Positions 1-8,780 of a stretch of 64,000 nucleotides of DNA are shown here, one piece after another. Made by a program: the position numbers and the translations under genes. Source of the stretch: AP-15 sp963702685 (GTDB taxonomy: Bacteria > Pseudomonadota > Alphaproteobacteria > ATCC43930 > CGMCC-115725); the NCBI GenBank assembly GCA_963702685.1, contig CAVPDQ010000014.1, positions 619,595-683,594 of the forward strand, given 5' to 3'. Under the pieces are notes generated by a model that searched no databases, was not told the origin of the DNA, and saw nothing but the letters and a program-made list of their open reading frames with translations. Positions within the stretch are counted from its first letter, which is position 1, and each line of letters begins with the position of its first letter.

Positions 1-1346
1 AGCACCACGATGTCGGTGACATTGGCGCCGCGTGCGCGCATCGCGGTAAACGCCTGATGGCCCGGCGTATCGATAAAGGTGATCTGCTTGCCGCCGCTCA
101 GGGTCACCCGATAGGCGCCGATATGCTGGGTGATCCCGCCCGCCTCCCCGGCCGCGACATCGGTCGAGCGCAGCGCGTCGAGCAGCGAGGTCTTGCCGTG
201 GTCGACATGGCCCATCACGGTGACCACCGGCGCGCGCGGCTCGAGCATATCCGAAGCGTCGGCCGCGCCGCGCAGGCCGACTTCGACATCGGCCTCGGAG
301 ACGCGCCGCAGCCGGTGCCCAAACTCGTTGACGATCAGCTCGGCGGTGTCGGCGTCGATCGCCTGGTTGATCGTCGCCATCACCCCCATGCGCATCAGCG
401 AGCGCACCACATCGGTGCCGCGCTCGGCCATGCGGCCCGCCAGCTCCTGGACGGTGATGGTTTCGGGGACGACGACCTCGCGCACGACCTTGGGCGGCTC
501 CAGCTCACCCTGATGCAGCCGCTGGCGCTCGCGTTCGCGCGCCCGGCGCACCGAGGCGAGGCTGCGCATGCGCTCGCCTTCGTCGTCGGAGAGCGCACGG
601 GTGACCGTCATCTTCCCACGGCGGCGCATCTCTTGGCGCGGCACCGGTGTCGGCCGCTTGATCTCGGGCCGTGCGCCGCGCCGCGGTGCCGCGGCCGGCT
701 CCTCCTCCTCGGCCGGAAGGCTGACCTTGCCGGCAGCGGCGAGGGCAGCGACCTTGGCGGCTGCGGCCTTGCCGGCACGCTCGGCAACCTCGCGCCGCGA
801 CTCTTCGTCCTTGCGGCGCTGCGCCTCCTCCTCGGAGCGCTTGCGCGCGTCTTCGGCGGCGCCGCGCCGCGCCTCCTCGTCTTCGACCTTGCGCCGCGCC
901 TCCTGCTCGGCCTGCAGGCGCGCTTCCGTGACGGCGCGCTCTTCTTCCTGGCGGCGCCGGTCGGCCTCGGCCAGGGCCGCACGGCGGCGCGCTTCGTCAT
1001 CGGCCTTGCGGGCATCCTGCAACGCTCGGACCCGGCCGGCGCGCTCCTCCTCGGTCAGCGCCCGCGGGATCACCACCGGGCGGCGGGTCGGCGCGACGAC
1101 CGAGGCCGGCGTTGCGGGCGGCGCGTCGCGCGCTGTCGCCGGAGCGGGCTCGGCCCGGCCGGTTTCGGACACCCCTGGGCCGAGCGCGCGTTTCTTGCGA
1201 ACCTCGACGGTGACGGTCTTCGAGCGCCCGTGCGAAAAGCTCTGCCGCACTTGGCCGGTTTCGACGCCTTTGCGCAGCTCCAGCCTGCCGCCCCCATGCC
1301 CGAGGGTCAGCGGCCGTTTTTGCTCTTGCTCTGTCGTATCGCTCAT
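1..1346 (-). CDS. infB: Translation initiation factor IF-2, N-terminal part (runs off the left edge)
   Basis: IF-2 is the GTPase that brings initiator tRNA to the 30S subunit. About 448 N-terminal residues are present; the frame stays open to base 1, so the C-terminal part lies outside the window. The N-terminus (MSDTTEQEQKRPLTLG) is followed by a long Arg/Glu/Ala-rich helical region (roughly residues 95-235) typical of alphaproteobacterial IF-2. The IF2_N domain and the GTPase follow. G1 (GHVDHGKTSL) is encoded near bases 185-215 and G3 (DTPGHQAF) near 50-75. The ATG at 1346 overlaps the ylxR stop as ATGA, which fixes the start and indicates coupled translation in the rimP-nusA-ylxR-infB operon. 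Identification is secure. Confidence 0.96.
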   Translation of the reverse strand, partial: MSDTTEQEQKRPLTLGHGGGRLELRKGVETGQVRQSFSHGRSKTVTVEVRKKRALGPGVSETGRAEPAPATARDAPPATPASVVAPTRRPVVIPRALTEEERAGRVRALQDARKADDEARRRAALAEADRRRQEEERAVTEARLQAEQEARRKVEDEEARRGAAEDARKRSEEEAQRRKDEESRREVAERAGKAAAAKVAALAAAGKVSLPAEEEEPAAAPRRGARPEIKRPTPVPRQEMRRRGKMTVTRALSDDEGERMRSLASVRRARERERQRLHQGELEPPKVVREVVVPETITVQELAGRMAERGTDVVRSLMRMGVMATINQAIDADTAELIVNEFGHRLRRVSEADVEVGLRGAADASDMLEPRAPVVTVMGHVDHGKTSLLDALRSTDVAAGEAGGITQHIGAYRVTLSGGKQITFIDTPGHQAFTAMRARGANVTDIVV

Positions 1347-2005
1347 CTCGGTCCAATACCATGATCCGGCGCCGCCGGAACCGATTTCATCCCACAATCG
1401 ACCGTTGCCCGCGGACGAAAGCCTACGATCCGCTCGGCATCGGCGATCAACCGGCGGCACAACGGGCCGCGCCCGATCGCCGCGTGCACGATATGGTCGC
1501 GGCCGAACGCCGCACCGATCTCGGCGGCGGCGAGCACCGCGGCGACCGGCAGGCCGCGCCCGACAGCGCGGAGCTTTCGGCGTCCGCCTTCGGCCGCGTC
1601 GAGGGCTTCGAAGAGAAGCCCCGCCTTGCCGGCCAGCACCGCTTTGCGCACCTTCTCGAAACCGCCGACCGCCAGCCCGGCGCGCCGGGCGAGACCCAGC
1701 GCATCGCGGCAGCGCTGCGCCAGCAACGCCTCGACGCGATCGGCCAGCCCCAAGGGCGCCACAACGTTCTGCCGTGCGGCGCGCGCGAACAGCCGCTTCG
1801 CCACCGCCCGCTCGACTATATCGCGGCGCGGCGTCAACCACAAACCTCGACCGGGAAGACGTGCTGCGACATCGGGCACGATCTCGCCGCCGGGGCCGAC
1901 GACAAAGCGCAGCAGCGATGCGCGCTCGCGAATATCGCCGGTGACGATGCAGCGGCGCTGCGGCCCGCTGTCATCCGGGTCGTGGCTGCGCTCCGCCGTC
2001 GCCAC
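1343..2005 (-). CDS. ylxR: YlxR/RnpM-type RNA-binding protein with C-terminal L7Ae-like domain
   Basis: This is the small nucleic-acid-binding protein usually found between nusA and infB. The YlxR signature (QRRCIVTGDIRERASLLRFV) lies near residues 16-35. An Ala/Leu-rich half resembling an L7Ae-type fold follows (CRDALGLARRAGLAVGGFEKV), an arrangement common in alphaproteobacteria. The frame is open up to 2086, inside nusA. I chose the GTG at 2005, just after the nusA stop (2023-2025), with a weak GCAGGG ahead of it, giving 220 residues. The end overlaps infB by ATGA. YlxR has been linked to RNase P regulation in other bacteria; that role is family knowledge, not visible here. Confidence 0.9.
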   Translation of the reverse strand: MATAERSHDPDDSGPQRRCIVTGDIRERASLLRFVVGPGGEIVPDVAARLPGRGLWLTPRRDIVERAVAKRLFARAARQNVVAPLGLADRVEALLAQRCRDALGLARRAGLAVGGFEKVRKAVLAGKAGLLFEALDAAEGGRRKLRAVGRGLPVAAVLAAAEIGAAFGRDHIVHAAIGRGPLCRRLIADAERIVGFRPRATVDCGMKSVPAAPDHGIGPR

Positions 2006-2022
2006 CCCTGCGGCCGTCGTGC

Positions 2023-3594
2023 CTACTCCGCCTGCGGCGGCGCGGCGCCAGCCGGCTCGCCCACCGCCGGCTCGTCCTCGAACCAATGCGCCCGCGCCCG
2101 CATGATCAACGCATTGGCCGCATCGAGGTCGAGGGCCACGCCACCCTTATCCGAGGCGGCCAAGAGCTCGATCAGCTCGTCGCCGGCGAGCCCGGCGAAA
2201 TCGTCGAGGGTGCGGATCTCCTTTTCGCCGAGGGCCACCAGCATGCCCGGGGTCGTCCCGTCGAGGGCGGCGAGCTCGTCCTCGACGCCAAGGCGGCGGC
2301 GCTCCTCCTCGTAATCGCGATCGCGCCGGCCCAGCGCCGCCTGCGCCCGCGCCTGCAACTCGGCGCCGATCTCGGGGTCGAACCCTTCGATATCGGCGAG
2401 GTCTTCGGGCGGCACATAGGCCACTTCCTCGAGCGAGCCAAAACCCTCGGTCACCAGCAGGTGAGCGATCACCTCGTCGATATCGAGCGCGTCGATAAAC
2501 AGCTTGGTGCGGGTGCGGAACTCCTCGGTGCGCCGCTCCAATTCCTCGGCTTCGGTCAAGATGTCGATGTCCCAGCCGGTCAGCTGGGAGCCGAGGCGCA
2601 CATTCTGGCCGCGGCGGCCGATCGCCAGGCTCAGCTGGTCGTCGGGCACGACAACCTCGACCCGCCGCTGCTCCTCGTCCATGACCACCTTGGCGACTTC
2701 GGCCGGGGCCAGCGCATTGACGACAAAAGTGGCGGGGTCCGAAGACCACGGCACAATGTCGATCTTCTCACCCTGCAGCTCGCCGACCACCGCCTGGACC
2801 CGGCTGCCGCGCATGCCGACGCAGGCGCCGACCGGGTCGATGCCGCTGTCGCGCGAGACGACGGCGATTTTGGCTCGGCTGCCGGGATCGCGCGCCACCG
2901 CCTTGATCTCGATGATGCCGTCATAGATCTCCGGCACCTCCTGGGCGAACAATTTGGCCATGAATTGCGGATGGGTGCGCGACAGGAAGATCTGCGGGCC
3001 GCGCGGCTCGGGTCGCACGTCATAGATGTAGGCGCGCACCCGCTCGCCCTGCCGAAAGCTTTCGCGCGCCAGCAATTCGTCGCGCCGCAGCATCGCCTCG
3101 GCCCGGCCGAGATCGACGACGACATTGCCGAACTCGACGCGCTTGACGAGCCCGTTGACGATTTCGCCGACCCGGTCCTTGAACTCGCGAAATTGGCGCT
3201 GGCGCTCGGCGTCGCGCACCTTTTGCACGATGACCTGCTTTGCCGTCTGCGCCGCGATGCGGCCAAAATCGATCGGCGGCAAGGGGTCAGTGATAAAGTC
3301 GCCGATCTCCGCCTCGGGGTTCAGGCGCTGCGCCTCGGGCAGCGCAATCTGCGTCGCCTCGTTTTCGATCGGCTCGGCCACCTCGCGGAAGCGCAACAGC
3401 CTAATCTCGCCGTTGCGCCGGTCGATCTCGGCGCGGATGTCGTAGTCCTGCCCGTATTTGGAGCGGCCGGCCTTCTGGATCGCCTGCTCCATCGCCTCGA
3501 GCACCTCGTCGCGGTCAATTCCCTTGTCGCGCGCCACCGTATCGGCAACCTGAAGCAACTCGGGCCGGGCGTAAGTGACTGTGCTTTCCATCAT
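2023..3594 (-). CDS. nusA: Transcription termination/antitermination factor NusA
   Basis: NusA binds RNA polymerase and nascent RNA and modulates pausing, termination and antitermination. The 523 residues show the N-terminal polymerase-binding domain (DTVARDKGIDRDEVLEAME), an S1 domain (GEIVNGLVKRVEFGNVVVDLGRAE, about residues 135-195), and two KH domains carrying the diagnostic GACVGMRGSRVQ and LAIGRRGQNVRL motifs. Helix-hairpin-helix/acidic repeats follow (VTEGFGSLEEVAY, DIEGFDPEIGAEL), as is typical of alphaproteobacteria. Length and domain order are normal. The start ATG overlaps the rimP stop (ATGA at 3591-3594). Identification is secure. Confidence 0.98.
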   Translation of the reverse strand: MMESTVTYARPELLQVADTVARDKGIDRDEVLEAMEQAIQKAGRSKYGQDYDIRAEIDRRNGEIRLLRFREVAEPIENEATQIALPEAQRLNPEAEIGDFITDPLPPIDFGRIAAQTAKQVIVQKVRDAERQRQFREFKDRVGEIVNGLVKRVEFGNVVVDLGRAEAMLRRDELLARESFRQGERVRAYIYDVRPEPRGPQIFLSRTHPQFMAKLFAQEVPEIYDGIIEIKAVARDPGSRAKIAVVSRDSGIDPVGACVGMRGSRVQAVVGELQGEKIDIVPWSSDPATFVVNALAPAEVAKVVMDEEQRRVEVVVPDDQLSLAIGRRGQNVRLGSQLTGWDIDILTEAEELERRTEEFRTRTKLFIDALDIDEVIAHLLVTEGFGSLEEVAYVPPEDLADIEGFDPEIGAELQARAQAALGRRDRDYEEERRRLGVEDELAALDGTTPGMLVALGEKEIRTLDDFAGLAGDELIELLAASDKGGVALDLDAANALIMRARAHWFEDEPAVGEPAGAAPPQAE

Positions 3595-4136
3595 GCTCTC
3601 GGAAGCGGTCTCGATTGTTTCGATTTTGCCGCGGCGATCAGCTCGTCGCTGAGGACGAGCTTGGCCTTGGCGACGGCGTCGAGCGGCAATTCCTCTTCTC
3701 CATTCGCGGTCGCAAGGCGGACAACGCCGTTCGCGGCGCCGGCCAGGCGGCCGCGGAAACGCTTGCGCCCGTTCTTCGGCCGGCTCAGCTCGATCTTTGC
3801 TTCATGGCCGCTGAAGCGGTCGTAATCCTCCGGGCGGACCAGCGGCCGGTCGATCCCGGGCGAGCTGATTTCGAGGCTGTAGGCGCCGGCGATCGGGTCG
3901 GCGACATCGAGGAGCGCCGAGACCTGGCGGCTGATCAACGCGCAATCCTCGACCGTCATCGGTGCGTCGTCGACGCGTTCCACCATGATCTGCAATGTTG
4001 CCCTGTGACCGCTGGTCATCGCCGCCCGGACCAGGCGATAGCCCATCTCTTCGAGCGAGGGCTCGACGATTCGCGCGATGGCATCGGTATCGGTCAATAA
4101 CCCTTGCCTCGATTTTTGCCGAATTGCGCCATTCAT
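3591..4136 (-). CDS. rimP: Ribosome maturation factor RimP
   Basis: RimP assists 30S subunit maturation. The 181-residue protein carries the family core GYRLVRAAMTSGHRATLQIM, the motif DPIAGAYSLEISSPGIDRPL near residues 85-105, and a C-terminal Sm-like part (GRLAGAANGVVRLATANGEE). The frame is open far upstream to 4406. I chose the ATG at 4136 (MNGAIRQKSR) because it gives a normal family length; no clear Shine-Dalgarno sequence precedes it, so the start is moderately certain. It is the first gene of the operon here and is divergent from the ydcF-like gene across about 260 bp. Confidence 0.93.
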   Translation of the reverse strand: MNGAIRQKSRQGLLTDTDAIARIVEPSLEEMGYRLVRAAMTSGHRATLQIMVERVDDAPMTVEDCALISRQVSALLDVADPIAGAYSLEISSPGIDRPLVRPEDYDRFSGHEAKIELSRPKNGRKRFRGRLAGAANGVVRLATANGEEELPLDAVAKAKLVLSDELIAAAKSKQSRPLPRA

Positions 4137-4397
4137 CGGAAAACGGCGGGGCCGTCGTTCCCCACCTGCCCCGCGCTCCGCGCCGCGGATGGAACGGGTG
4201 CTTGGCAATATAATCGAAAGCCGCGACCTCACAAGAGTGTCGCGCCACCTGTCGGCCGCAGATTGCGGCGAGCAGCGCCAGGGTCGGCGTCGCGGGACGG
4301 GTTGTGCCGGAGCGGCTTGCTGGACCGAGCGGCGGCCCTGTGCCAGACTTGCCGCGACAACTCCCTTGGGATGGCAAAACCCGGCCGGTCGCGAGCG
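4137..4397. other. Divergent intergenic region rimP / ydcF-like
   Basis: A 261-bp spacer lies between the divergent rimP operon and the YdcF-like gene. It should hold both promoters. An AT-richer patch (caatataatcgaaag near 4205) is the most promoter-like segment. No convincing hairpin, riboswitch or operator was seen. Confidence 0.35.
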
Positions 4398-5030
4398 ATG
4401 ATGCATCCCGGACGCGCGTTATGGCGTGCGGCTCTCGCGATCGCCGCCGCCGCGGCGGTATGGGCGGGCGGTCTCGTCTGGTTCGCAACCCCTTATTCTG
4501 CCGACGATCGCACGGCGCCGAGCGACGCCATCGTGGTTTTGACCGGCGGCAGCTTGCGGGTCGAGAGCGGCATCGACTTGCTGCGCGAGGGCAAGGGCAA
4601 GGCGCTGTTCATTTCCGGGGTCGATCGTCGCGTCGATCTGCAAGAGCTCCGGCGAATCGTCGGTGCCGTGCCCGACTGGGCGGCCTGCTGCATCGCGCTC
4701 GGTCATGACGCCGACAACACCCTGGGGAACGCGCGCGAGACGGCGAGATGGATGCAGCATCGCGGCTATCGCAGCCTGCGGCTCGTCACGTCATGGTATC
4801 ACATGCCGCGCAGCCGCCTCGAATTCGAGCGCGCGATGCCCGGCCTCGCAATCATCCCGCATCCGGTCTTTCCCGACCGGGTCAAGGAGCGGCAATGGTG
4901 GGCCTGGAGCGGCACCGCCGCCCTTCTCGTCAATGAATACGACAAATACCTGGCAGCCCTGTTTCTTCCGCTGGTCGAGCGCAACCGGCCGGGCGAGCCG
5001 GAGCCGGTCGAAGCCGAGACTCGCCGGTGA
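4398..5030 (+). CDS. YdcF/SanA-family (DUF218) membrane-anchored protein
   Basis: The 210-residue protein has an N-terminal signal-anchor helix (AALAIAAAAAVWAGGLVWFA) followed by a DUF218 domain. Diagnostic features are DAIVVLTGGSLRVESGIDL, the NTLGNARETARWM segment and LVTSWYHMPRSRLEF. The family (YdcF, ElyC, SanA) is tied to envelope/peptidoglycan homeostasis, but the reaction is poorly defined. The ATG at 4398 (ATGATG) was chosen because residues upstream in the open frame do not resemble the family. The stop overlaps the start of plsC (GTGA at 5027-5030), so the two are co-translated. Confidence 0.88.
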   Translation: MMHPGRALWRAALAIAAAAAVWAGGLVWFATPYSADDRTAPSDAIVVLTGGSLRVESGIDLLREGKGKALFISGVDRRVDLQELRRIVGAVPDWAACCIALGHDADNTLGNARETARWMQHRGYRSLRLVTSWYHMPRSRLEFERAMPGLAIIPHPVFPDRVKERQWWAWSGTAALLVNEYDKYLAALFLPLVERNRPGEPEPVEAETRR

Positions 5031-5821
5031 GCCGGGTGCGAGCGCTCGCCTTCAACCTCGTCTTTCTCCTATGGACCCTGGTGATCGGCACCTTGGCGCT
5101 GCCGCTGCTGCTGGCGCCGCGCCGGGTGGCGATGGGTTTCGGCCGGCTGTGGGCGCGGAGCGTGCTGGCGCTGCTTCGCCTGGTCGTCGGGCTCGACCAT
5201 CAAATTCGCGGACTCGACCGGGTGCCGGCCGGCGGCTGCATCATCGCAATGAAGCACCAATCGGCCTGGGACGCGCTGATCCTGCCGATCGTGCTCGGCG
5301 ACCCGGCGGTGGTGGTCAAGCGCGAATTGCTGTGGCTTCCCTATTATGGCTGGTACGCGGCGCGCGCCGGCTCGATCGGCATCGACCGCAAGGCCGGCGC
5401 CGGCGCCTTGCGCCACATGGTCGTCGCCGCCCGGCCGGTCGCGGCGGAGGGGCGGCCGATCGTGATCTTTCCGCAAGGGACCCGCACCGCTCCCGGCGCC
5501 CCCTCGCCCTATCAACACGGCGCATTCGCGCTCTACCGGGCGCTCGCCTTGCCGCTCGTCCCGGCCGCGGTCAATTCCGGCCTCTTCTGGGGCCGGCGGA
5601 GCTTTTTCAAGCGGCCGGGCCGGATCACCCTCGAATTCCTCGACCCGATCCCGCCGGGCCTGCCGCGCCGCCAGCTGATGGCCGAGCTCGAACGCCGCAT
5701 CGAAACGGCAACCGCCGCGCTGGAGCGGGAAGCCGCGGCACCGCAGCGCCGTTCGGCACAGGATGCGGCTACGGCTCGGGGGTACGGGACGGGGGGAACC
5801 AGTCCACCCCGCCGCCGCTGA
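5027..5821 (+). CDS. plsC: 1-acyl-sn-glycerol-3-phosphate acyltransferase
   Basis: PlsC acylates lysophosphatidic acid to phosphatidic acid at the inner membrane. The 264-residue sequence begins with a membrane segment (LVFLLWTLVIGTLALPLLL). The catalytic HX4D motif is KHQSAWD (His77, Asp82), and the later blocks are GSIGIDRKAG and FPQGTR (the EGTR-equivalent). The last 35 or so residues are low-complexity. The gene starts at GTG 5027, overlapping the upstream stop. It likely forms a two-gene envelope/lipid unit with the YdcF-like protein. Confidence 0.93.
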   Translation: MSRVRALAFNLVFLLWTLVIGTLALPLLLAPRRVAMGFGRLWARSVLALLRLVVGLDHQIRGLDRVPAGGCIIAMKHQSAWDALILPIVLGDPAVVVKRELLWLPYYGWYAARAGSIGIDRKAGAGALRHMVVAARPVAAEGRPIVIFPQGTRTAPGAPSPYQHGAFALYRALALPLVPAAVNSGLFWGRRSFFKRPGRITLEFLDPIPPGLPRRQLMAELERRIETATAALEREAAAPQRRSAQDAATARGYGTGGTSPPRRR

Positions 5822-5998
5822 CGATCTGGTCGAGCGTGTAGGGGAAGACGGCGGCAGACGGCCCATCAGTCCGGGCAGAGTCGTAAAGAGGCTCCGCCGC
5901 CATCGGCAGCACCCTACCACTGTTCCAGCTTTGTTTCTACCGCTTTGCGCGCCGCTCCGGCTGCGCTAAATTCCTCGGCCAAGGAGGAAATCCCGGTC

Positions 5999-8389
5999 AT
6001 GGCCACCGTCGGCGCGATCTCGCAGCAAATCTGGGACATGAAGTATCGCCTGAAGGCGCCGCCCCAAGGCGACATGCCGGGCGAGCCGCTCGACAAGACG
6101 ATCGAGGACACCTGGCGCCGGGTGGCGAACGCGCTGGCCGCCCCCGAGCGCGATCCGGCGGTCTGGGCCGGGCGCTTTTACGACGCGATGGCCGATTTCA
6201 AGTTTCTGCCCGCGGGCCGCGTCATCGCCGGCGCCGGCAGCAGCCGCTCGGTGACGTTGTTCAACTGTTTTGTGATGGGGGCGATCCCCGACGATATGGG
6301 CGGCATCTTCGCCCATCTGCGCGAAGCCGCGCTGACGATGCAGCAAGGGGGCGGCATCGGCTACGATTTCTCGACCCTGCGCCCGCGCGGCGCGCCGGTC
6401 AAAGGGGTCGGCGCCGACGCCTCGGGGCCGCTCTCGTTTATGGACGTGTGGGACGCGATGTGCCGCACGATCATGAGCGCGGGCTATCGCCGCGGCGCGA
6501 TGATGGCGACCCTCTCCTGCGACCACCCCGACATCGAGGCTTTTGTCGAAGCCAAGCGCGAGCCCGGGCGGCTGCGGATGTTCAACCTCTCGGTGCTGGT
6601 GAGCGACGCCTTTATGCAGGCGGTCGAAGAAAACGCGCCGTGGCAGCTCGCTTTTGCCGGCGCCGTCGCCAAGGTGCTGCCGGCGCGCGAGCTCTGGGAC
6701 AAGATCATGCGGGCGACCTATGCCTATGCCGAGCCCGGCGTGATCTTTATCGACCGCATCAACCGCCGCAACAACCTATGGTATTGCGAGACGATTAATT
6801 CAAGTAATCCTTGCGGCGAGCAGCCGCTGCCGCCCTATGGCGCGTGCCTGCTGGGCTCGATCAACCTGGCGCGGCTGGTCGAGCGGCCGTTCACGCCCCC
6901 CGATGGCGCCAATGGGGGGGCGCGGCTCGATCTCGGCCGGCTCAGGGCGCTGGTGCCCGATTGCGTGCGGATGATGGACAATGTCGTCGACATCTCGCAA
7001 TTCCCATTGCCGCAGCAGAAAGACGAGGCGGGGCAAAAGCGCCGCATCGGGCTCGGCGTCACCGGTCTCGCCGACGCGCTGATCCTGTGCGGGCTGCGCT
7101 ACGGCTCGGCGGCGGCGGTGGCGGCGGCCGAGGAATGGCTCGGGCTGATCGAGCGCGAGGCCTATCTCGCCTCGGCCGCATTGGCCGCCGAAAAAGGCGC
7201 TTTCCCGCTCTATGACCGCGAGCGCTATCTGGCGGGCGAAACGATCTCCGGTCTCGGCCCCGAGGTCCGCGATGCGATCGCCCGCAACGGCGTGCGCAAC
7301 GCGCTGCTGACCTCGGTAGCGCCGACCGGCACGATCTCGCTCTTTGCCGACAATGTCTCCTCCGGGATCGAGCCGGTCTTCAGCTTTCGCCACACCCGCC
7401 ACGTGCTCGCCCCCGACGGCACCCGGCGCGAAGCGGAGGTCAGCGACTATGCCTATCGCCTCTACCGCCGGCTCAAGGGCGAGGCAGCGCCCCTCCCCGA
7501 CTACTTCGTCGACGCCCAGGTGCTGACGCCCGAGGACCACGTCGTCATGCAGGCCGCGGTGCAAAAGCACATCGACAGCTCGATCTCGAAAACCATCAAC
7601 GTCCCGGCCGAGATCCCTTTCGACCGCTTCAAGGACGTCTATCTGCAAGCCTATGCGCTCGGCTGCAAAGGCTGCACGACCTACCGGCCGAACGAGGTGA
7701 CGGGCGCGGTGCTCGCTGCCCGCCCCGAAAGGGCCACGCGCGCCGACGCATCGCGCGAGCCCGAATTGCCGTTGCCGGCGCCGGTGCCGGCCGCCTCGCC
7801 CAAACCCGCCGACATCTTCGAGGCGGGCGGTGTCGTCTATATGACCCAGCCGCTCTCCCGGCCCGAGGCATTGCCCGGCCAGACCTACAAATTGCGCTGG
7901 CCCGACAGCGAGCACGCGCTCTACATCACCTTGAACGACATCGTGCAGGACGGCCGCCGCCGCCCGTTCGAAGTCTTCATCAACTCGAAAAACATGGAGC
8001 ATTACGCCTGGACCGTGGCGTTGACGCGGATGATCAGCGCGGTCTTCCGCCGCGGCGGCGACGTGTCGTTTGTCGTCGAGGAGATGAAGGCGGTGTTCGA
8101 CCCGCGCGGCGGCGCCTGGATGGACGGGCGCTATGTGCCCTCGCTATTGGCGGCGATCGGCGACGTGATCGAGCGCCACATGATTGCGATCGGCTTTCTG
8201 CCGCCGCCGGCGCGCGATCGCCGCCCGGCCCTGGTCGAGCAGCAAGCCGCCGGCGGCGGGGCCGCCCTTCCCGATCCGCGCGTCTCGACCCCGCGCCTGG
8301 CGCAATGCCCGAAATGCGGCGAGGCCGCGCTGATCCGCATCGAAGGCTGCGACCAATGCACCAGCTGCGACTATTCGAAATGCGGCTAG
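5999..8389 (+). CDS. nrdJ: Adenosylcobalamin-dependent (class II) ribonucleoside-diphosphate reductase
   Basis: This enzyme reduces ribonucleotides to deoxyribonucleotides without oxygen, using AdoCbl to generate the thiyl radical. The 796-residue chain shows the first redox cysteine in TLFNCFVMG (Cys90) and the catalytic finger NSSNPCGEQPLPPYGACLLG (Cys272, Glu274, with the N-x-C-x-E pattern). NrdJ blocks follow: PTGTISLFADNVSSGIEP, DSSISKTINVPAE and CKGCTTYRPN. A C-terminal Cys-rich zinc-ribbon-like tail (CPKC...CDQCTSC...KCG) ends the protein. The ATG at 5999 has AAGGAGG at 5981-5987; an upstream in-frame ATG at 5945 lacks such a site. No cobalamin riboswitch was recognised in the 177-bp leader. 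cobB at 30.5 kb supplies a step of cofactor synthesis. Confidence 0.96.
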   Translation: MATVGAISQQIWDMKYRLKAPPQGDMPGEPLDKTIEDTWRRVANALAAPERDPAVWAGRFYDAMADFKFLPAGRVIAGAGSSRSVTLFNCFVMGAIPDDMGGIFAHLREAALTMQQGGGIGYDFSTLRPRGAPVKGVGADASGPLSFMDVWDAMCRTIMSAGYRRGAMMATLSCDHPDIEAFVEAKREPGRLRMFNLSVLVSDAFMQAVEENAPWQLAFAGAVAKVLPARELWDKIMRATYAYAEPGVIFIDRINRRNNLWYCETINSSNPCGEQPLPPYGACLLGSINLARLVERPFTPPDGANGGARLDLGRLRALVPDCVRMMDNVVDISQFPLPQQKDEAGQKRRIGLGVTGLADALILCGLRYGSAAAVAAAEEWLGLIEREAYLASAALAAEKGAFPLYDRERYLAGETISGLGPEVRDAIARNGVRNALLTSVAPTGTISLFADNVSSGIEPVFSFRHTRHVLAPDGTRREAEVSDYAYRLYRRLKGEAAPLPDYFVDAQVLTPEDHVVMQAAVQKHIDSSISKTINVPAEIPFDRFKDVYLQAYALGCKGCTTYRPNEVTGAVLAARPERATRADASREPELPLPAPVPAASPKPADIFEAGGVVYMTQPLSRPEALPGQTYKLRWPDSEHALYITLNDIVQDGRRRPFEVFINSKNMEHYAWTVALTRMISAVFRRGGDVSFVVEEMKAVFDPRGGAWMDGRYVPSLLAAIGDVIERHMIAIGFLPPPARDRRPALVEQQAAGGGAALPDPRVSTPRLAQCPKCGEAALIRIEGCDQCTSCDYSKCG

Positions 8390-8513
8390 CGCTCAGGCGC
8401 AAGCAAAAGCTGCATTATGTCATGGCCCACCGCCGAACCACGGCTGGCTGGCCCAGGAAGGCGAAGCAGAAAACCGGGCAGGACCTTTGCCATACATTAC
8501 AACTACCTGCAAT

Positions 8514-8613
8514 CGTCATGGCCGGACTTGATCCGACCATCCACGCACCCGCCGCGCCCCGATCCCGTGCTGTCGAAGGCGTAGATCACCGGGTCGAGCC
8601 CGGTGATGACGAC
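8514..8613. repeat. Composite palindromic REP-like element
   Basis: The ends are inverted copies: CGTCATGGCCGGACTTGATC at the left, and ACCGGGTCGAGCCCGGTGAT running into GACGAC at the right. Each arm can also fold on itself. Very similar 'CGTCATGGCCGGGCTT...' sequences are widely dispersed between genes in alphaproteobacteria, which is established; that this is such a copy is inferred from resemblance. Confidence 0.6.
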
Positions 8614-8705
8614 TTCAGGCCGAGGCGCTGCCTGGATGTCTCTGAACACCGGTATCCGCCGCGCCCGGCTCGCTCTTCTGTCCCGCACCACCTCGCGTCA
8701 TCTCT

Positions 8706-8745
8706 CCCTCGCCCCGCTTGCGGGGAGAGGGCCGGGGTGAGGGGC
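8706..8745. repeat. Palindromic repeat / hairpin ahead of tenA
   Basis: CCCTCGCCCCGC-TTG-CGGGGAGAGGG forms a strong stem-loop and is followed by CCGGGGTGAGGGGC. This is the common 'CCTCTCCCCGCAAGCGGGGAGAGG' type of intergenic repeat in Proteobacteria. It lies 35 bp before the tenA start and could affect its mRNA. Confidence 0.6.
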
Positions 8746-8780
8746 GACCCTCAGAGCCGGCAGACCGGGATCGACCATCG

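Larger units (their letters stand above)
8390..8780. other. 391-bp intergenic region made largely of palindromic repeats
   Basis: No gene is seen between nrdJ and tenA. The stretch holds two repeat elements, listed separately at 8514-8613 and 8706-8745. The rest shows no recognisable signal. Confidence 0.6.

Noticed and set aside
2086..3825. Long plus-strand open frame (579 codons) opposite nusA
   Set aside because: Mirror frame of a highly GC-rich real gene; no family character and nusA is unmistakable on the other strand. The same applies to the long antisense frames opposite infB, nrdJ, the MHS genes and the GMC gene.
5822..5998. Cobalamin riboswitch upstream of nrdJ
   Set aside because: No recognisable B12-box core or the expected paired regions in the 177-bp leader.
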